Assembly (NCBI GenBank): GCA_025499705.1
Contig: JAFMVE010000003.1
Location: forward strand, 62,001-126,000
Direction: 5' to 3'
DNA: 64,000 bases
Source of the DNA: Carboxylicivirga caseinilyticus
GTDB taxonomy: Bacteria > Bacteroidota > Bacteroidia > Bacteroidales > Marinilabiliaceae
How positions within the stretch are numbered: the first letter of the stretch is position 1; each line of letters starts with the position of its first letter. Of the stretch, positions 35,769-44,345 are shown one piece after another. The notes under the pieces were generated by a model, which saw only the letters and a list, made by a program, of their open reading frames with translations, searched no databases and was not told the origin of the DNA. Both the position numbers and the translations under genes were made by a program.

Positions 35769-36335
35769 ATGGATACTCATAATGAGGTGCTAAAACTCTG
35801 GCCTGAGTTAGACTGGATAAAAAATGAGGAACTGCGCTCGAAGGTTACCAAAACCTGGGAATTGGCATTGGAGCGAAGTGTGCTATCTGCAGATGATTTG
35901 AATATCATTCCTTTTACTCTTTTGTGTGGTCCGGATTTGAAAGTAACATTTATGGATCATAAGAAGGCAGTGGTTCATATAGCCTACGAAAGTGGTTTGA
36001 AGATGAATCAATTCTTCAAAGATGAACTACCTGTTGATATGGATGTGCTGGTTTCAGGAGCTATTCTGGCTGATGTGGGTAAACTTTTGGAATACGAACT
36101 GGATGAAAAAGGAAAAGCTGTTCAGGGAATGTATGGCAAATACCTTCGTCATCCTTTTTCGGGTGTTTCGCTTGCCGAAGAATGTAAGGTGCCTGCCGAA
36201 GTTTGCCATATCATTGCAACCCATGCCGGAGAGGGTGACATGGTAAAAAGATCGACAGAAGCCTACGTTGTTCATCATGCCGACTTTATGACCTTTTTGC
36301 CATTTAAGAGCCGACTAAAAAAAGCCAATAGTTAA
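35769..36335 (+). CDS. HD-domain protein with altered HD dyad
   Basis: 188 residues with an HD-superfamily helical layout: His in KAVVHIAYE, the segment SGAILADVGKLLEY where the usual HD dyad reads AD, then HPFSG, IIATHAGEG and VVHHADF. Several metal-ligand positions are kept but the first His of the dyad is Ala, so classic metal-dependent phosphohydrolase chemistry may be weak or different. It starts 16 bp after the dehydrogenase gene and is 72 bp before the first aconitase-like gene, so it belongs to the same transcription unit. Its role in the pathway is not known. Confidence 0.8.
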   Translation: MDTHNEVLKLWPELDWIKNEELRSKVTKTWELALERSVLSADDLNIIPFTLLCGPDLKVTFMDHKKAVVHIAYESGLKMNQFFKDELPVDMDVLVSGAILADVGKLLEYELDEKGKAVQGMYGKYLRHPFSGVSLAEECKVPAEVCHIIATHAGEGDMVKRSTEAYVVHHADFMTFLPFKSRLKKANS

Positions 36336-36338
36336 TGA

Positions 36339-36356
36339 TTAATAATCAATTATTAA
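36339..36356. repeat. AT-only palindrome after the HD gene
   Basis: TTAATAAT-CA-ATTATTAA has 8-bp perfect arms just after the HD stop codon. It could form a weak hairpin within the operon message. Confidence 0.4.
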
Positions 36357-36407
36357 TGAAGGAACTGAATGAGTTTACGACTAACAACTATTAATTAACC
36401 ATTATTC

Positions 36408-38219
36408 ATGACTATCATAGAAAAAATATTAGCGAATCATGCCAATAAAACCTCGGTAGTACCGGGAGATATTGTTGACATTGAAATTGATGTTCGTCTG
36501 GCCCGTGATTTTGGAGGCGCTAATGTGGTGAAAAATCTTAAAGATAATGGTTTGCGATTGGCAGATCCTCAAAAGACGTTTTTCACTTTCGACTGTAATC
36601 CCACCGGGTCGGATCAGAAATATGCTGCTAATCAGCAGTTATGTCGGCAATATGCACGAGAGGAGAGAGTTGGCGTTTATGATATCAACAGTGGTATCGG
36701 AACGCATCTGGCTATTGATAAGGGGATGGCAATACCCGGTTCAACACTTGTATCCACTGATTCGCATGCCAATATACTGGGGGCTATCGGTGCCTTTGGT
36801 CAGGGTATGGGTGACAGGGATATTGCTGCAGCCTGGGCTAGGGGATCAGTTTGGTTTAAAGTGCCCGAATCTGCTAAGATTGAATTAACAGGTAAGCGAC
36901 CTCCTTATATTTCAGCCAAGGATATTGCCTTGAATCTTCTTAAGAGATTCGGAGCTAATTCGTTGCTCGGTTTATCGGTTGAGATAGTCGGTAAAGTGGC
37001 TGATCAATTGACATTGGATGAAAGGATTACTATTTCTTCTATGGCTACTGAAATGGGAGCAATAGCTATATTTTTTACTCCATCAGAGAAAGTTTTAGAA
37101 CATATTAAAGAAAGAAGAGGTGAGTCTGTATCTCAAGTCTCTGCTGATGAGGATGCTCAATATTCATTAGTAGAAAAAATCGACGTATCCGAGTTTTATC
37201 AGGCAATTGCATTACCGGGTAAGCCTCATGATGTGGTATCTGTAAAAGAGGTTCAAGGAACTAAAATAGATTCTGTTTTTATCGGTAGCTGCACTAATGG
37301 CAGAATGGAGGATTTGCGAGTAGTTGCCAAGATTTTGAATGGTAAGAACATAGCTCCCGGAATTGTATTGAAGATTGTGCCATCCACAGATGAGATCTGG
37401 AATACCTGCATGGAAGAAGGCCTGATAAAGATTTTTAAAGAAGCTGGTGCTTTGGTTGGGAATGCAGGTTGTGCAGGCTGTGCCAGTGGTCAGGTTGGGC
37501 AAAACGGCCCAGGAGAGAAAACTGTAAGTACAGGCAATCGTAATTTTGCCGGAAAGCAGGGTAAAGGCGAAGTGTATCTGGCATCGCCTGCCGTTGCTGC
37601 AGCTTCAGCAGTTGCAGGTCATATTACTACTCCTTCATTACTACCTGCCGAACCGAGCGTGTTTAAACCATCGTCGGAATTAAAATACCAAATCACTGTA
37701 AGGGAAGAAAAAACAGCATTAAAGCCATTGATCCTGGAAGGTAAAGTATGGTTGATTGATGAAGATAACATCGATACGGATATGATTTTTCATAATCGAT
37801 ACCTGGCCATTACAGATATTGATCAAATGGGGCAATACACTTTTGACAACCTGAAAGAATGGGAAGATTATGCCCAGAAATCGGAAGCCGGTGATATTGT
37901 TATTACAGGTAAGAATTTCGGAGCAGGGAGTTCGCGTCAACAGGCAGTAGATTGCTTTAAGTCGCTGGGAAACTTATGTGTTCTGGCCAAATCATTTGGG
38001 GCTATTTATGAGCGTAATGCCATCAATGCAGGGTTCCCGGTATTAAATTATAATGACTTATCAGAACTGGAACTGGAAAACAGAGATGCCATCAGAATTG
38101 ATTTGGAAAAGGGACAAATTACCAATTTGAAGAATAATAAGATGATGATGATTCGGCCTTTCTCTGAAGTTCAAATGAAGATTTATCAGAAAGGAGATTT
38201 GTTAGCTATTGATATGTAG
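36408..38219 (+). CDS. fused aconitase-family hydro-lyase 1 (putative homoaconitase)
   Basis: 603 residues combining a LeuC/HacA-type large part and a LeuD/HacB-type swivel domain in one chain. Iron-sulfur ligands are in VFIGSCTNGR and in GNAGCAGCASG; STDSHAN, GQGMGDRDIA and STGNRNF are also conserved. The swivel domain starts near residue 445 (DEDNIDTDMIFHNRYLAITD, GKNFGAGSSRQQAVDCF). The substrate loop after IDTD reads NRYLAITD, nearer the YLRT-type loop of homoaconitases than the YLVY of isopropylmalate isomerase. That comparison is from memory and needs a proper alignment. The paralog 56 bp downstream is clearly different, which fits the two half-reactions between homocitrate and homoisocitrate. 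Confidence 0.88.
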   Translation: MTIIEKILANHANKTSVVPGDIVDIEIDVRLARDFGGANVVKNLKDNGLRLADPQKTFFTFDCNPTGSDQKYAANQQLCRQYAREERVGVYDINSGIGTHLAIDKGMAIPGSTLVSTDSHANILGAIGAFGQGMGDRDIAAAWARGSVWFKVPESAKIELTGKRPPYISAKDIALNLLKRFGANSLLGLSVEIVGKVADQLTLDERITISSMATEMGAIAIFFTPSEKVLEHIKERRGESVSQVSADEDAQYSLVEKIDVSEFYQAIALPGKPHDVVSVKEVQGTKIDSVFIGSCTNGRMEDLRVVAKILNGKNIAPGIVLKIVPSTDEIWNTCMEEGLIKIFKEAGALVGNAGCAGCASGQVGQNGPGEKTVSTGNRNFAGKQGKGEVYLASPAVAAASAVAGHITTPSLLPAEPSVFKPSSELKYQITVREEKTALKPLILEGKVWLIDEDNIDTDMIFHNRYLAITDIDQMGQYTFDNLKEWEDYAQKSEAGDIVITGKNFGAGSSRQQAVDCFKSLGNLCVLAKSFGAIYERNAINAGFPVLNYNDLSELELENRDAIRIDLEKGQITNLKNNKMMMIRPFSEVQMKIYQKGDLLAIDM

Positions 38220-38275
38220 AAATAAAATTTGAATCTGCTGAAAGCTATTAGCTGTAGGCCATAAGCTTAAAATGT

Positions 38276-40060
38276 ATGTCAGGAAGAACATTTGTTGAAA
38301 AGATATTTGATGCGCCTCAGGGATCAATCGTATTTAAGAAGCCTGATATTGTATTGTCGCATGATAATACAGCTGCCATTGAGAAGATATTCAGGAAGAT
38401 GGGTGGCAATCAACTGAACGATCGAGATCAGTTGATGGTGGTTCTCGACCATAATGCACCACCAACGAATGCCAAACTGGCAAATGACTATCAGCAAATC
38501 AGAACATTTGTATATCAAAACAAGGTTCGAAAATTTCATGATGCAGGAAATGGTATCTGTCATCAGATGATGGCTGAATATGCATTGCCAGGCATGTGTA
38601 TCGTGGGTAGTGATAGTCATACTTGCACAGCCGGAGCGTTTAATGCTTTTGCCACGGGTATCGATCGTACTGAGGCAGCAGGTTTGTGGAAACAGGGCGA
38701 GACGTGGTTCAGAGTGCCCGAGTCGATAAAGATTACCCTGAACGGTAAACTACCACAAGGTGTTTTTGCCAAAGATGTGGCTTTGTACATTATTGGTATG
38801 ATCGGTTCTGCCGGTGCTGATTATATGTCGATTGAATATCATGGTGAGGGTATCCGTAATTTAACTATTGCTGACCGGATGACTATAGCGAATCTTGCCT
38901 CGGAGATGGGAGCCAAAAATGCTGTTTTTCCTTTCGATGAGGTATTATCAGAATTCCTTGAAGAAGATAAGGAAGGAGTCTGGGCTGATGAAGATGCTGT
39001 TTATACAAAAGAGATTACACTTCAACTGGATGAGTTATTCCCGGTAGTGGCATGCCCTCACCATGTTGATAATATTAAAAGTGTGGATGAGGTGGCAGGT
39101 ACCGAGGTGCAGCAGGCATTAATAGGAACATGCACGAACGGACGAATTGAAGATCTGCGTGAAGCAGCATTGATACTTAAAGGCCAATGTGTACCCGATG
39201 GCTTTCAGCTATTGATAATACCTGCCTCAAGAGCAATTTACCGACAAGCTAACAAGGAAGGGCTCATTGATATTTTTATGGAAGCGGGTGCCAATGTTTT
39301 GTCACCATCATGTGGTCCTTGTTTAGGAACGGGTCAAGGTATTCCGGCTGATGAAGTTACTGTTATCAGTACTGCCAATCGTAACTTCTTAGGGAGAATG
39401 GGAAATAAGAATGCATCTATCTATTTGGCATCACCAGCCACAGTTGCTTTATCTGCCATTCATGGGCGCATCTTATCTCCTATGAGAAAGAAAAATCATA
39501 AGTTTTCGTATGAGAAAAAAGAAGCTTCTACCATAGCAATAAAGAAAAATGATAATCGAAGAATTAATGGAGTTTGGGCATACCAGGATGCAGATAATCT
39601 GAATACTGATCAGATGTTTACAGGTAGTTTGACCTATGAGATTAACAGTTCTGAACCTGAAAAGATAGCGCCTTATTTATTTCGCGATTTTGATGAATCG
39701 TTTGCTGCAACAGTGCAAGAAGGTGACATCATGATATGCGGGGCAAATTTTGGATGTGGCAGTTCACGCGAGCATCCATCAGTAGGCTTGAGGTATGTTG
39801 GTATTAAAGCCATCATTGTAAAATCAGTATCACGTATTTTCTTCCGCTCAGCTGTTAATCAGGGATTACCTATCATCGTTTTACCCAAAGCAGTGGAAGC
39901 ATATCAAAAAGGAGATGAGGTGGAAATTGATTTTAAAGCAGGTAGAGTAGTAATAAATGGACTGAATTACACCTTTGCACCACTTCCTGATAAATTGATG
40001 GAAATACTAACCAATGGAGGTTTAGTTAATTCACTTAGTATGTCAAAAACAAGAAATTAA
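38276..40060 (+). CDS. fused aconitase-family hydro-lyase 2
   Basis: 594 residues with the same fused large-plus-swivel layout: VVLDHNAPPTNA and VGSDSHTCTAGAFNAFATGID in the first half, cluster ligands in ALIGTCTNGRIEDL and LSPSCGPCLGTGQG, ISTANRNFLGRMG, and a swivel domain from about residue 425 (DADNLNTDQMFTGSLT, GANFGCGSSREHPSVGL). It resembles LeuC/homoaconitase-type enzymes (GPCLG form) and is divergent from hydro-lyase 1, so the pair is not a recent duplication. Two separate enzymes for dehydration and rehydration are known in the alpha-aminoadipate pathway of yeast and Thermus. It is followed after 20 bp by the ALDH7 gene. Confidence 0.88.
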   Translation: MSGRTFVEKIFDAPQGSIVFKKPDIVLSHDNTAAIEKIFRKMGGNQLNDRDQLMVVLDHNAPPTNAKLANDYQQIRTFVYQNKVRKFHDAGNGICHQMMAEYALPGMCIVGSDSHTCTAGAFNAFATGIDRTEAAGLWKQGETWFRVPESIKITLNGKLPQGVFAKDVALYIIGMIGSAGADYMSIEYHGEGIRNLTIADRMTIANLASEMGAKNAVFPFDEVLSEFLEEDKEGVWADEDAVYTKEITLQLDELFPVVACPHHVDNIKSVDEVAGTEVQQALIGTCTNGRIEDLREAALILKGQCVPDGFQLLIIPASRAIYRQANKEGLIDIFMEAGANVLSPSCGPCLGTGQGIPADEVTVISTANRNFLGRMGNKNASIYLASPATVALSAIHGRILSPMRKKNHKFSYEKKEASTIAIKKNDNRRINGVWAYQDADNLNTDQMFTGSLTYEINSSEPEKIAPYLFRDFDESFAATVQEGDIMICGANFGCGSSREHPSVGLRYVGIKAIIVKSVSRIFFRSAVNQGLPIIVLPKAVEAYQKGDEVEIDFKAGRVVINGLNYTFAPLPDKLMEILTNGGLVNSLSMSKTRN

Positions 40061-40080
40061 GAAATATAAAAACATATAAC

Positions 40081-41619
40081 ATGTACGGAATAAAAGAAGC
40101 ACTTAAAGAATTAGGAATCGAGAAGATTAACAATGGTATTTGCACAGGTACCGAATGGATACAAACAAATGGAGATGTGATTACCAGTAATTCCCCGGCA
40201 GACGGAGAACAAATTGCTGGCATTAAACAGGCCACAAAAGAAGAGTATGATCATGTTATTCAGACTGCACAAAAGGCATTTAAAGACTGGAGGATGGTGC
40301 CGGCACCCGTTCGGGGTGAGTTGGTTCGACAGATTGGGCTTGAGTTGAGAAAACACAAAGAGGCTTTAGGTAAGCTGGTTTCTTATGAGATGGGAAAGAT
40401 CTATCAGGAAGGTCTGGGCGAAGTTCAGGAAATGATTGATATCTGTGATTTTGCAGTGGGGCAGTCCCGACAATTATATGGTTCAACCATGCATTCCGAA
40501 AGATCGAAACACAGAATGTACGATCAATATCATCCCCTCGGAATTGTAGGTGTGGTTTCGGCATTTAACTTCCCTGTTGCTGTTTGGGCATGGAACGCTA
40601 TGATTGCTTTGGTTTGTGGCGATGTGGTAGTTTGGAAACCTTCATCTAAGGTAATGCTTTGTGCCATTGCTGTTCATAAAATAGTGCAGAAGGTATTAAA
40701 GGAAAACAATATTCAGGAAGGTGTATTGAATCTGGTGGCAACCGGATCGAAATATCTGGGAGATGAATTGTTTAGCGACAGAAATATCCCATTAATCTCT
40801 TTTACTGGATCAACCCGCATAGGAAAGAGAGTTGGTCGTTTAGTGGGTGAACGACTAGGGAAATACATATTAGAACTGGGTGGAAATAATGCCATTATTG
40901 TTACCCCTGACGCTGATCAGGAGATGGCTTTACGTGCAATCGTATTTGGAGCTGTTGGAACCTGTGGTCAACGATGTACTTCTACTCGCAGAATCATTAT
41001 TCATGAATCGGTTTATGAATTGATGAAGGAAAAGCTGATCAGTGTTTATAAGAGCATTCATATTGGTCATCCATTGGATTCAAAAACGCTGGTTGGACCA
41101 ATGATCGATAAGGGGGCTGTTCAAACTTATCAGGATGCCATTGAAAAGGTAAAAGCTGAAGGAGGGACCATTCTTTACGGAGGAGATGTGTTGAGTGGTA
41201 AGGAATATGAATCAGGATGCTATGTAGTGCCTGCTATTGCTGAGGCTCAGAACCACTATCAGATTGTACAGGAAGAAACCTTTGCTCCGCTATTGTATTT
41301 GCTTAAATATAAGGATATGGATGAAGCCATTGCTCTTCATAATGGTGTGCCTCAAGGATTATCATCCGCCATCTTTTCAAGAAATATGCTTGAAACAGAA
41401 CGTTTCCTGTCTCATGAAGGATCGGATTGTGGTATTGCCAATGTAAATATTGGAACATCGGGTGCTGAGATTGGTGGTGCTTTTGGAGGTGAAAAAGATA
41501 CAGGTGGTGGTCGTGAATCGGGTTCTGATGCCTGGAAAGCTTATATGCGTCGACAAACCAATACCATCAACTATAGTACTGATTTGCCTTTGGCGCAAGG
41601 GATAGAGTTCAATATCTAG
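40081..41619 (+). CDS. aldehyde dehydrogenase, ALDH7 (alpha-aminoadipic semialdehyde) type
   Basis: 512 residues. The active site reads FGAVGTCGQRCTSTRR with catalytic Cys299, and the Glu motif is LELGGNNAIIV; both match ALDH7A1 (antiquitin) rather than other ALDH classes. The NAD site is FTGSTRIGKRVG, and SAFNFPVAVWAWNAMIALVCGD is also typical. ALDH7A1 oxidises alpha-aminoadipate 6-semialdehyde to 2-aminoadipate in lysine breakdown. The two saccharopine dehydrogenase genes immediately downstream produce exactly that substrate, so the assignment is strong. The gap of 107 bp to the next gene contains an inverted GAAGTTGA/TCAACTTC pair. Confidence 0.93.
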   Translation: MYGIKEALKELGIEKINNGICTGTEWIQTNGDVITSNSPADGEQIAGIKQATKEEYDHVIQTAQKAFKDWRMVPAPVRGELVRQIGLELRKHKEALGKLVSYEMGKIYQEGLGEVQEMIDICDFAVGQSRQLYGSTMHSERSKHRMYDQYHPLGIVGVVSAFNFPVAVWAWNAMIALVCGDVVVWKPSSKVMLCAIAVHKIVQKVLKENNIQEGVLNLVATGSKYLGDELFSDRNIPLISFTGSTRIGKRVGRLVGERLGKYILELGGNNAIIVTPDADQEMALRAIVFGAVGTCGQRCTSTRRIIIHESVYELMKEKLISVYKSIHIGHPLDSKTLVGPMIDKGAVQTYQDAIEKVKAEGGTILYGGDVLSGKEYESGCYVVPAIAEAQNHYQIVQEETFAPLLYLLKYKDMDEAIALHNGVPQGLSSAIFSRNMLETERFLSHEGSDCGIANVNIGTSGAEIGGAFGGEKDTGGGRESGSDAWKAYMRRQTNTINYSTDLPLAQGIEFNI

Positions 41620-41726
41620 GTTTAAGTCCGATGTCCGAAGTTGAAAGGTTTAAGTGGAAAGTTAACATGCCGAATGCGGACTCTCAACTTCGAGCTATTA
41701 AAAAAAATAACATAAAATAGTATATC

Positions 41727-42947
41727 ATGAAACTGGGAATTCTCAAGGAAGGTAAGATACCGCCTGATAAGCGGGTCCCTTTAACGCCTCAGCAATGTAA
41801 AACACTGTTGAATTTATATCCAAAACTAAGCATTGAAGTTGAATCAAGTCAGATTCGATGTTTTACTGATGATGATTATCGTCGTCAGGGAGTTACTGTA
41901 AAGGAGGATATTAGTAGCTGTGATTTCTTTATGGGTGTAAAGGAAGTGCCTGTTGAGAATCTCATAAAAGAGAAGTCATATTTATTTTTCTCTCATACAA
42001 TTAAAAAGCAGGAACATAACCGGAAACTATTACAGACAGTTTTGGATAAGCATATTCGTTTGATTGATTACGAGTTGCTTACTGATAAAAAAGGGATGCG
42101 ATTATTAGGCTTCGGAAAATATGCAGGTTTGGTAGGAGCATACAATGCATTATTGACTTATGGCAATCGTTATGGCTTTTACCATCTTAAACCGGCCCAT
42201 CAATGCACGGATAAGGTAGAATTGTTGAAGGAACTGAAAAAGGTTCAGCTACCTCCAATCAAAATAGCCATTACAGGTAGTGGTCGAGTGGCTGGGGGCG
42301 TAATTGAGATTATGGAGGAATTGGGAGTAAGGCGCTTGTCGGTAGAGGAATATCTGAATAATCAGTACAATGAGTTATGCTACGTGCAATTATATCCCGG
42401 TGAATATAATCTTCATAAGGGAATGGCTGATTTTGACCTGTTCCATTTTTTCAGACATCCTAAAGAGTATAAAGGTAATTTTAAACGTTTTTGTAAACAT
42501 ACCGACATGCTCATTTCTGCAGCATACTGGGATCCACAGGCACCTGTTTTATTTACCATGAATGATATGCGTGAAGATGATTTTAAAATCAGGGTGATTG
42601 CCGATATAACATGTGATATAGGTGGTTCAATTCCTTCCACCATAAGGGCGTGCCGAATTGGAGATCCCTATTACGATTTCAATCCCTTTACCATGAATGA
42701 GGAACCTGCTTTTTCATCAGAGAGTAACGTAACCATGATGACAATCGATAACCTGCCCAATGAGTTACCCAAAGATGCATCGCGGGAATTTGGTAGTCAT
42801 CTTTTGAATAGAATTATGGATTTTATTATTAAAGCAGACAGAGAAGGAGTGATAGAACGAGCAACTATTGCAGAAGACGGAGAACTGACTGAGAGATTCA
42901 AATATCTGGAGGATTTTGCCTCAAGTCGTAAACATCATCATACATAA
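41727..42947 (+). CDS. lysine-2-oxoglutarate reductase (saccharopine dehydrogenase, lysine-forming type)
   Basis: 406 residues with an N-terminal alanine-dehydrogenase/PNT-like domain (MKLGILKEGKIPPDKRVPLTP, GVKEVP, FSHTIKKQEHN, LIDYELLTDKKGMRLLGFGKYAGLVGAYN) and a Rossmann segment (IKIAITGSGRVAGGVIEIM). The C-terminal ADITCDIGGSIPSTIRACRI and TIDNLPNELPKDASREFG closely follow the reductase half of animal AASS. It joins lysine and 2-oxoglutarate to saccharopine. The next gene, 11 bp away, is the partner that cleaves saccharopine; the two together do what AASS does as one fused protein. Confidence 0.92.
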   Translation: MKLGILKEGKIPPDKRVPLTPQQCKTLLNLYPKLSIEVESSQIRCFTDDDYRRQGVTVKEDISSCDFFMGVKEVPVENLIKEKSYLFFSHTIKKQEHNRKLLQTVLDKHIRLIDYELLTDKKGMRLLGFGKYAGLVGAYNALLTYGNRYGFYHLKPAHQCTDKVELLKELKKVQLPPIKIAITGSGRVAGGVIEIMEELGVRRLSVEEYLNNQYNELCYVQLYPGEYNLHKGMADFDLFHFFRHPKEYKGNFKRFCKHTDMLISAAYWDPQAPVLFTMNDMREDDFKIRVIADITCDIGGSIPSTIRACRIGDPYYDFNPFTMNEEPAFSSESNVTMMTIDNLPNELPKDASREFGSHLLNRIMDFIIKADREGVIERATIAEDGELTERFKYLEDFASSRKHHHT

Positions 42948-42958
42948 AAACAAGGCGT

Positions 42959-44302
42959 ATGCAGCACATACTTATAATAGGAGCGGGGCGATCTGCCATT
43001 GCGTTGATAAATTACCTGGAAAATTATGCATCTGATAATAACTGGCAAGTAACTGTTGTTGATAAGGATATCTCCAATATTCAGGGACAGGTAAGTAGTG
43101 ATACAAATATTCTCAGGCTTGATCTGTTTGATGCTGAACGTTTGGTTAAAGAGGTAAGAAACAGCAGTGTGGTGGTTTCATTATTGCCAGCCCGTTTACA
43201 TTCGGTAGTGGCTAAAGTATGTGTTGAGGAAGGAAAATCTCTTTTTACAGCTTCCTATGAATCGGAGGAAATAAAGAGTATGGAAGATAAGGTGAAGGAA
43301 AAAGGATTGTTGTTTTTGAATGAAGCAGGACTTGATCCGGGAATTGATCATATGTCTGCCATGCAGATACTGGACAGAATTAAGGCTGATGGATATGAGT
43401 TGAAAGCCTTTGAATCTTTTACAGGCGGATTGGTTGCTCCGGAATCGGATGATAATCCCTGGCATTATAAATTCTCATGGAATCCACGTAATGTTGTGGT
43501 GGCAGGGCAGGGTGGAACAGCTAAGTTTATTCAGGAAGGAAAATATAAATATATTCCCTACAACCGTTTGTTTCGTCGCACCGAAATAATTGAAATTGAT
43601 GGGTATGGTAAGTTTGAAGGGTATGCCAATCGTGATTCGCTTAAATACATAGAAAAATATAATCTGCAGGATATTCCTACCATATATCGTGGCACCCTTC
43701 GTCGACCCGGATTTTGCAGGGCCTGGAATGTGTTTGTTCAACTGGGCATTACCGATGACTCATTCGAAATGGATTTGGCAGATGGAATGACCTACCGCGA
43801 TTTTATCAATTCGTTTCTTTATTATCATCCGTCCGATTCTGTTGAAACAAAGTTATATCATTACATGCACATCGATCAGGATTCGGATATAATTGAAAGG
43901 TTAGATTGGCTGGAAATACTGAAAAACAAACCAATTGGACTAAAAAAAGCAACTCCTGCGCAGGTGTTGGAAAAGCTTTTGACAGAGAAATGGGTTCTGC
44001 ATCCAAACGAGAAGGATATGGTGGTGATGTGGCATAAATTTTTATACCGTATGGATGGAGATGAAAAAGATACTTGTCTGACATCTTCACTTGTGGTTGA
44101 AGGGCAAAATAACGTGCGCACTGCCATGGCAAAAACCGTGGGACTACCCCTGGCAATTATCGTCAGGCTTTATCTTGAAGGTAAAATCAAACTCTCCGGA
44201 GTACAAATACCAACCGTTAAGGAGATATACGAACCGGTTTTGCAAGAATTAAAAGAATATGGAATTAATTTCCAGGAAAAGATTATTGATGATTGTAAAT
44301 AG
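42959..44302 (+). CDS. saccharopine dehydrogenase (glutamate-forming, LYS9/AASS C-terminal type)
   Basis: 447 residues. A Rossmann motif begins the protein (ILIIGAGRSAIALINYL), with VSLLPARLHSVVAKVC, LNEAGLDPGIDHMSAMQIL, FTGGLVAPESDDNPWHYKFSWNPRNVV and a C-terminal VGLPLAIIVRLYLEGKIKLSGVQIPTVKEIYEPVL. These match the domain that oxidises saccharopine to glutamate and alpha-aminoadipate semialdehyde. It lies 11 bp after the reductase gene and closes the nine-gene cluster. A possible terminator follows at 44311-44345, convergent with a small secreted-protein gene. Confidence 0.92.
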   Translation: MQHILIIGAGRSAIALINYLENYASDNNWQVTVVDKDISNIQGQVSSDTNILRLDLFDAERLVKEVRNSSVVVSLLPARLHSVVAKVCVEEGKSLFTASYESEEIKSMEDKVKEKGLLFLNEAGLDPGIDHMSAMQILDRIKADGYELKAFESFTGGLVAPESDDNPWHYKFSWNPRNVVVAGQGGTAKFIQEGKYKYIPYNRLFRRTEIIEIDGYGKFEGYANRDSLKYIEKYNLQDIPTIYRGTLRRPGFCRAWNVFVQLGITDDSFEMDLADGMTYRDFINSFLYYHPSDSVETKLYHYMHIDQDSDIIERLDWLEILKNKPIGLKKATPAQVLEKLLTEKWVLHPNEKDMVVMWHKFLYRMDGDEKDTCLTSSLVVEGQNNVRTAMAKTVGLPLAIIVRLYLEGKIKLSGVQIPTVKEIYEPVLQELKEYGINFQEKIIDDCK

Positions 44303-44310
44303 GATGATTA

Positions 44311-44345
44311 AACCTAAATGTAATCGTTATTTTATTTTTTAGGTT
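44311..44345. terminator. possible bidirectional terminator after the lysine cluster
   Basis: AACCTAAA (44311-44318) pairs with TTTAGGTT (44338-44345) across a 19-base T-rich loop. The right arm overlaps the last codons of the convergent gene at 44332. Confidence 0.4.

Noticed and set aside
31741..40060. Reading the first part of the cluster as plain citrate fermentation
   Set aside because: It does not explain two different aconitase-type enzymes or the three lysine genes that follow with no break. It is kept as the main alternative because substrate specificity cannot be read with certainty.
40280..40564. 94-codon minus-strand frame within the ALDH7 gene
   Set aside because: Antisense to a conserved active enzyme and of biased composition.
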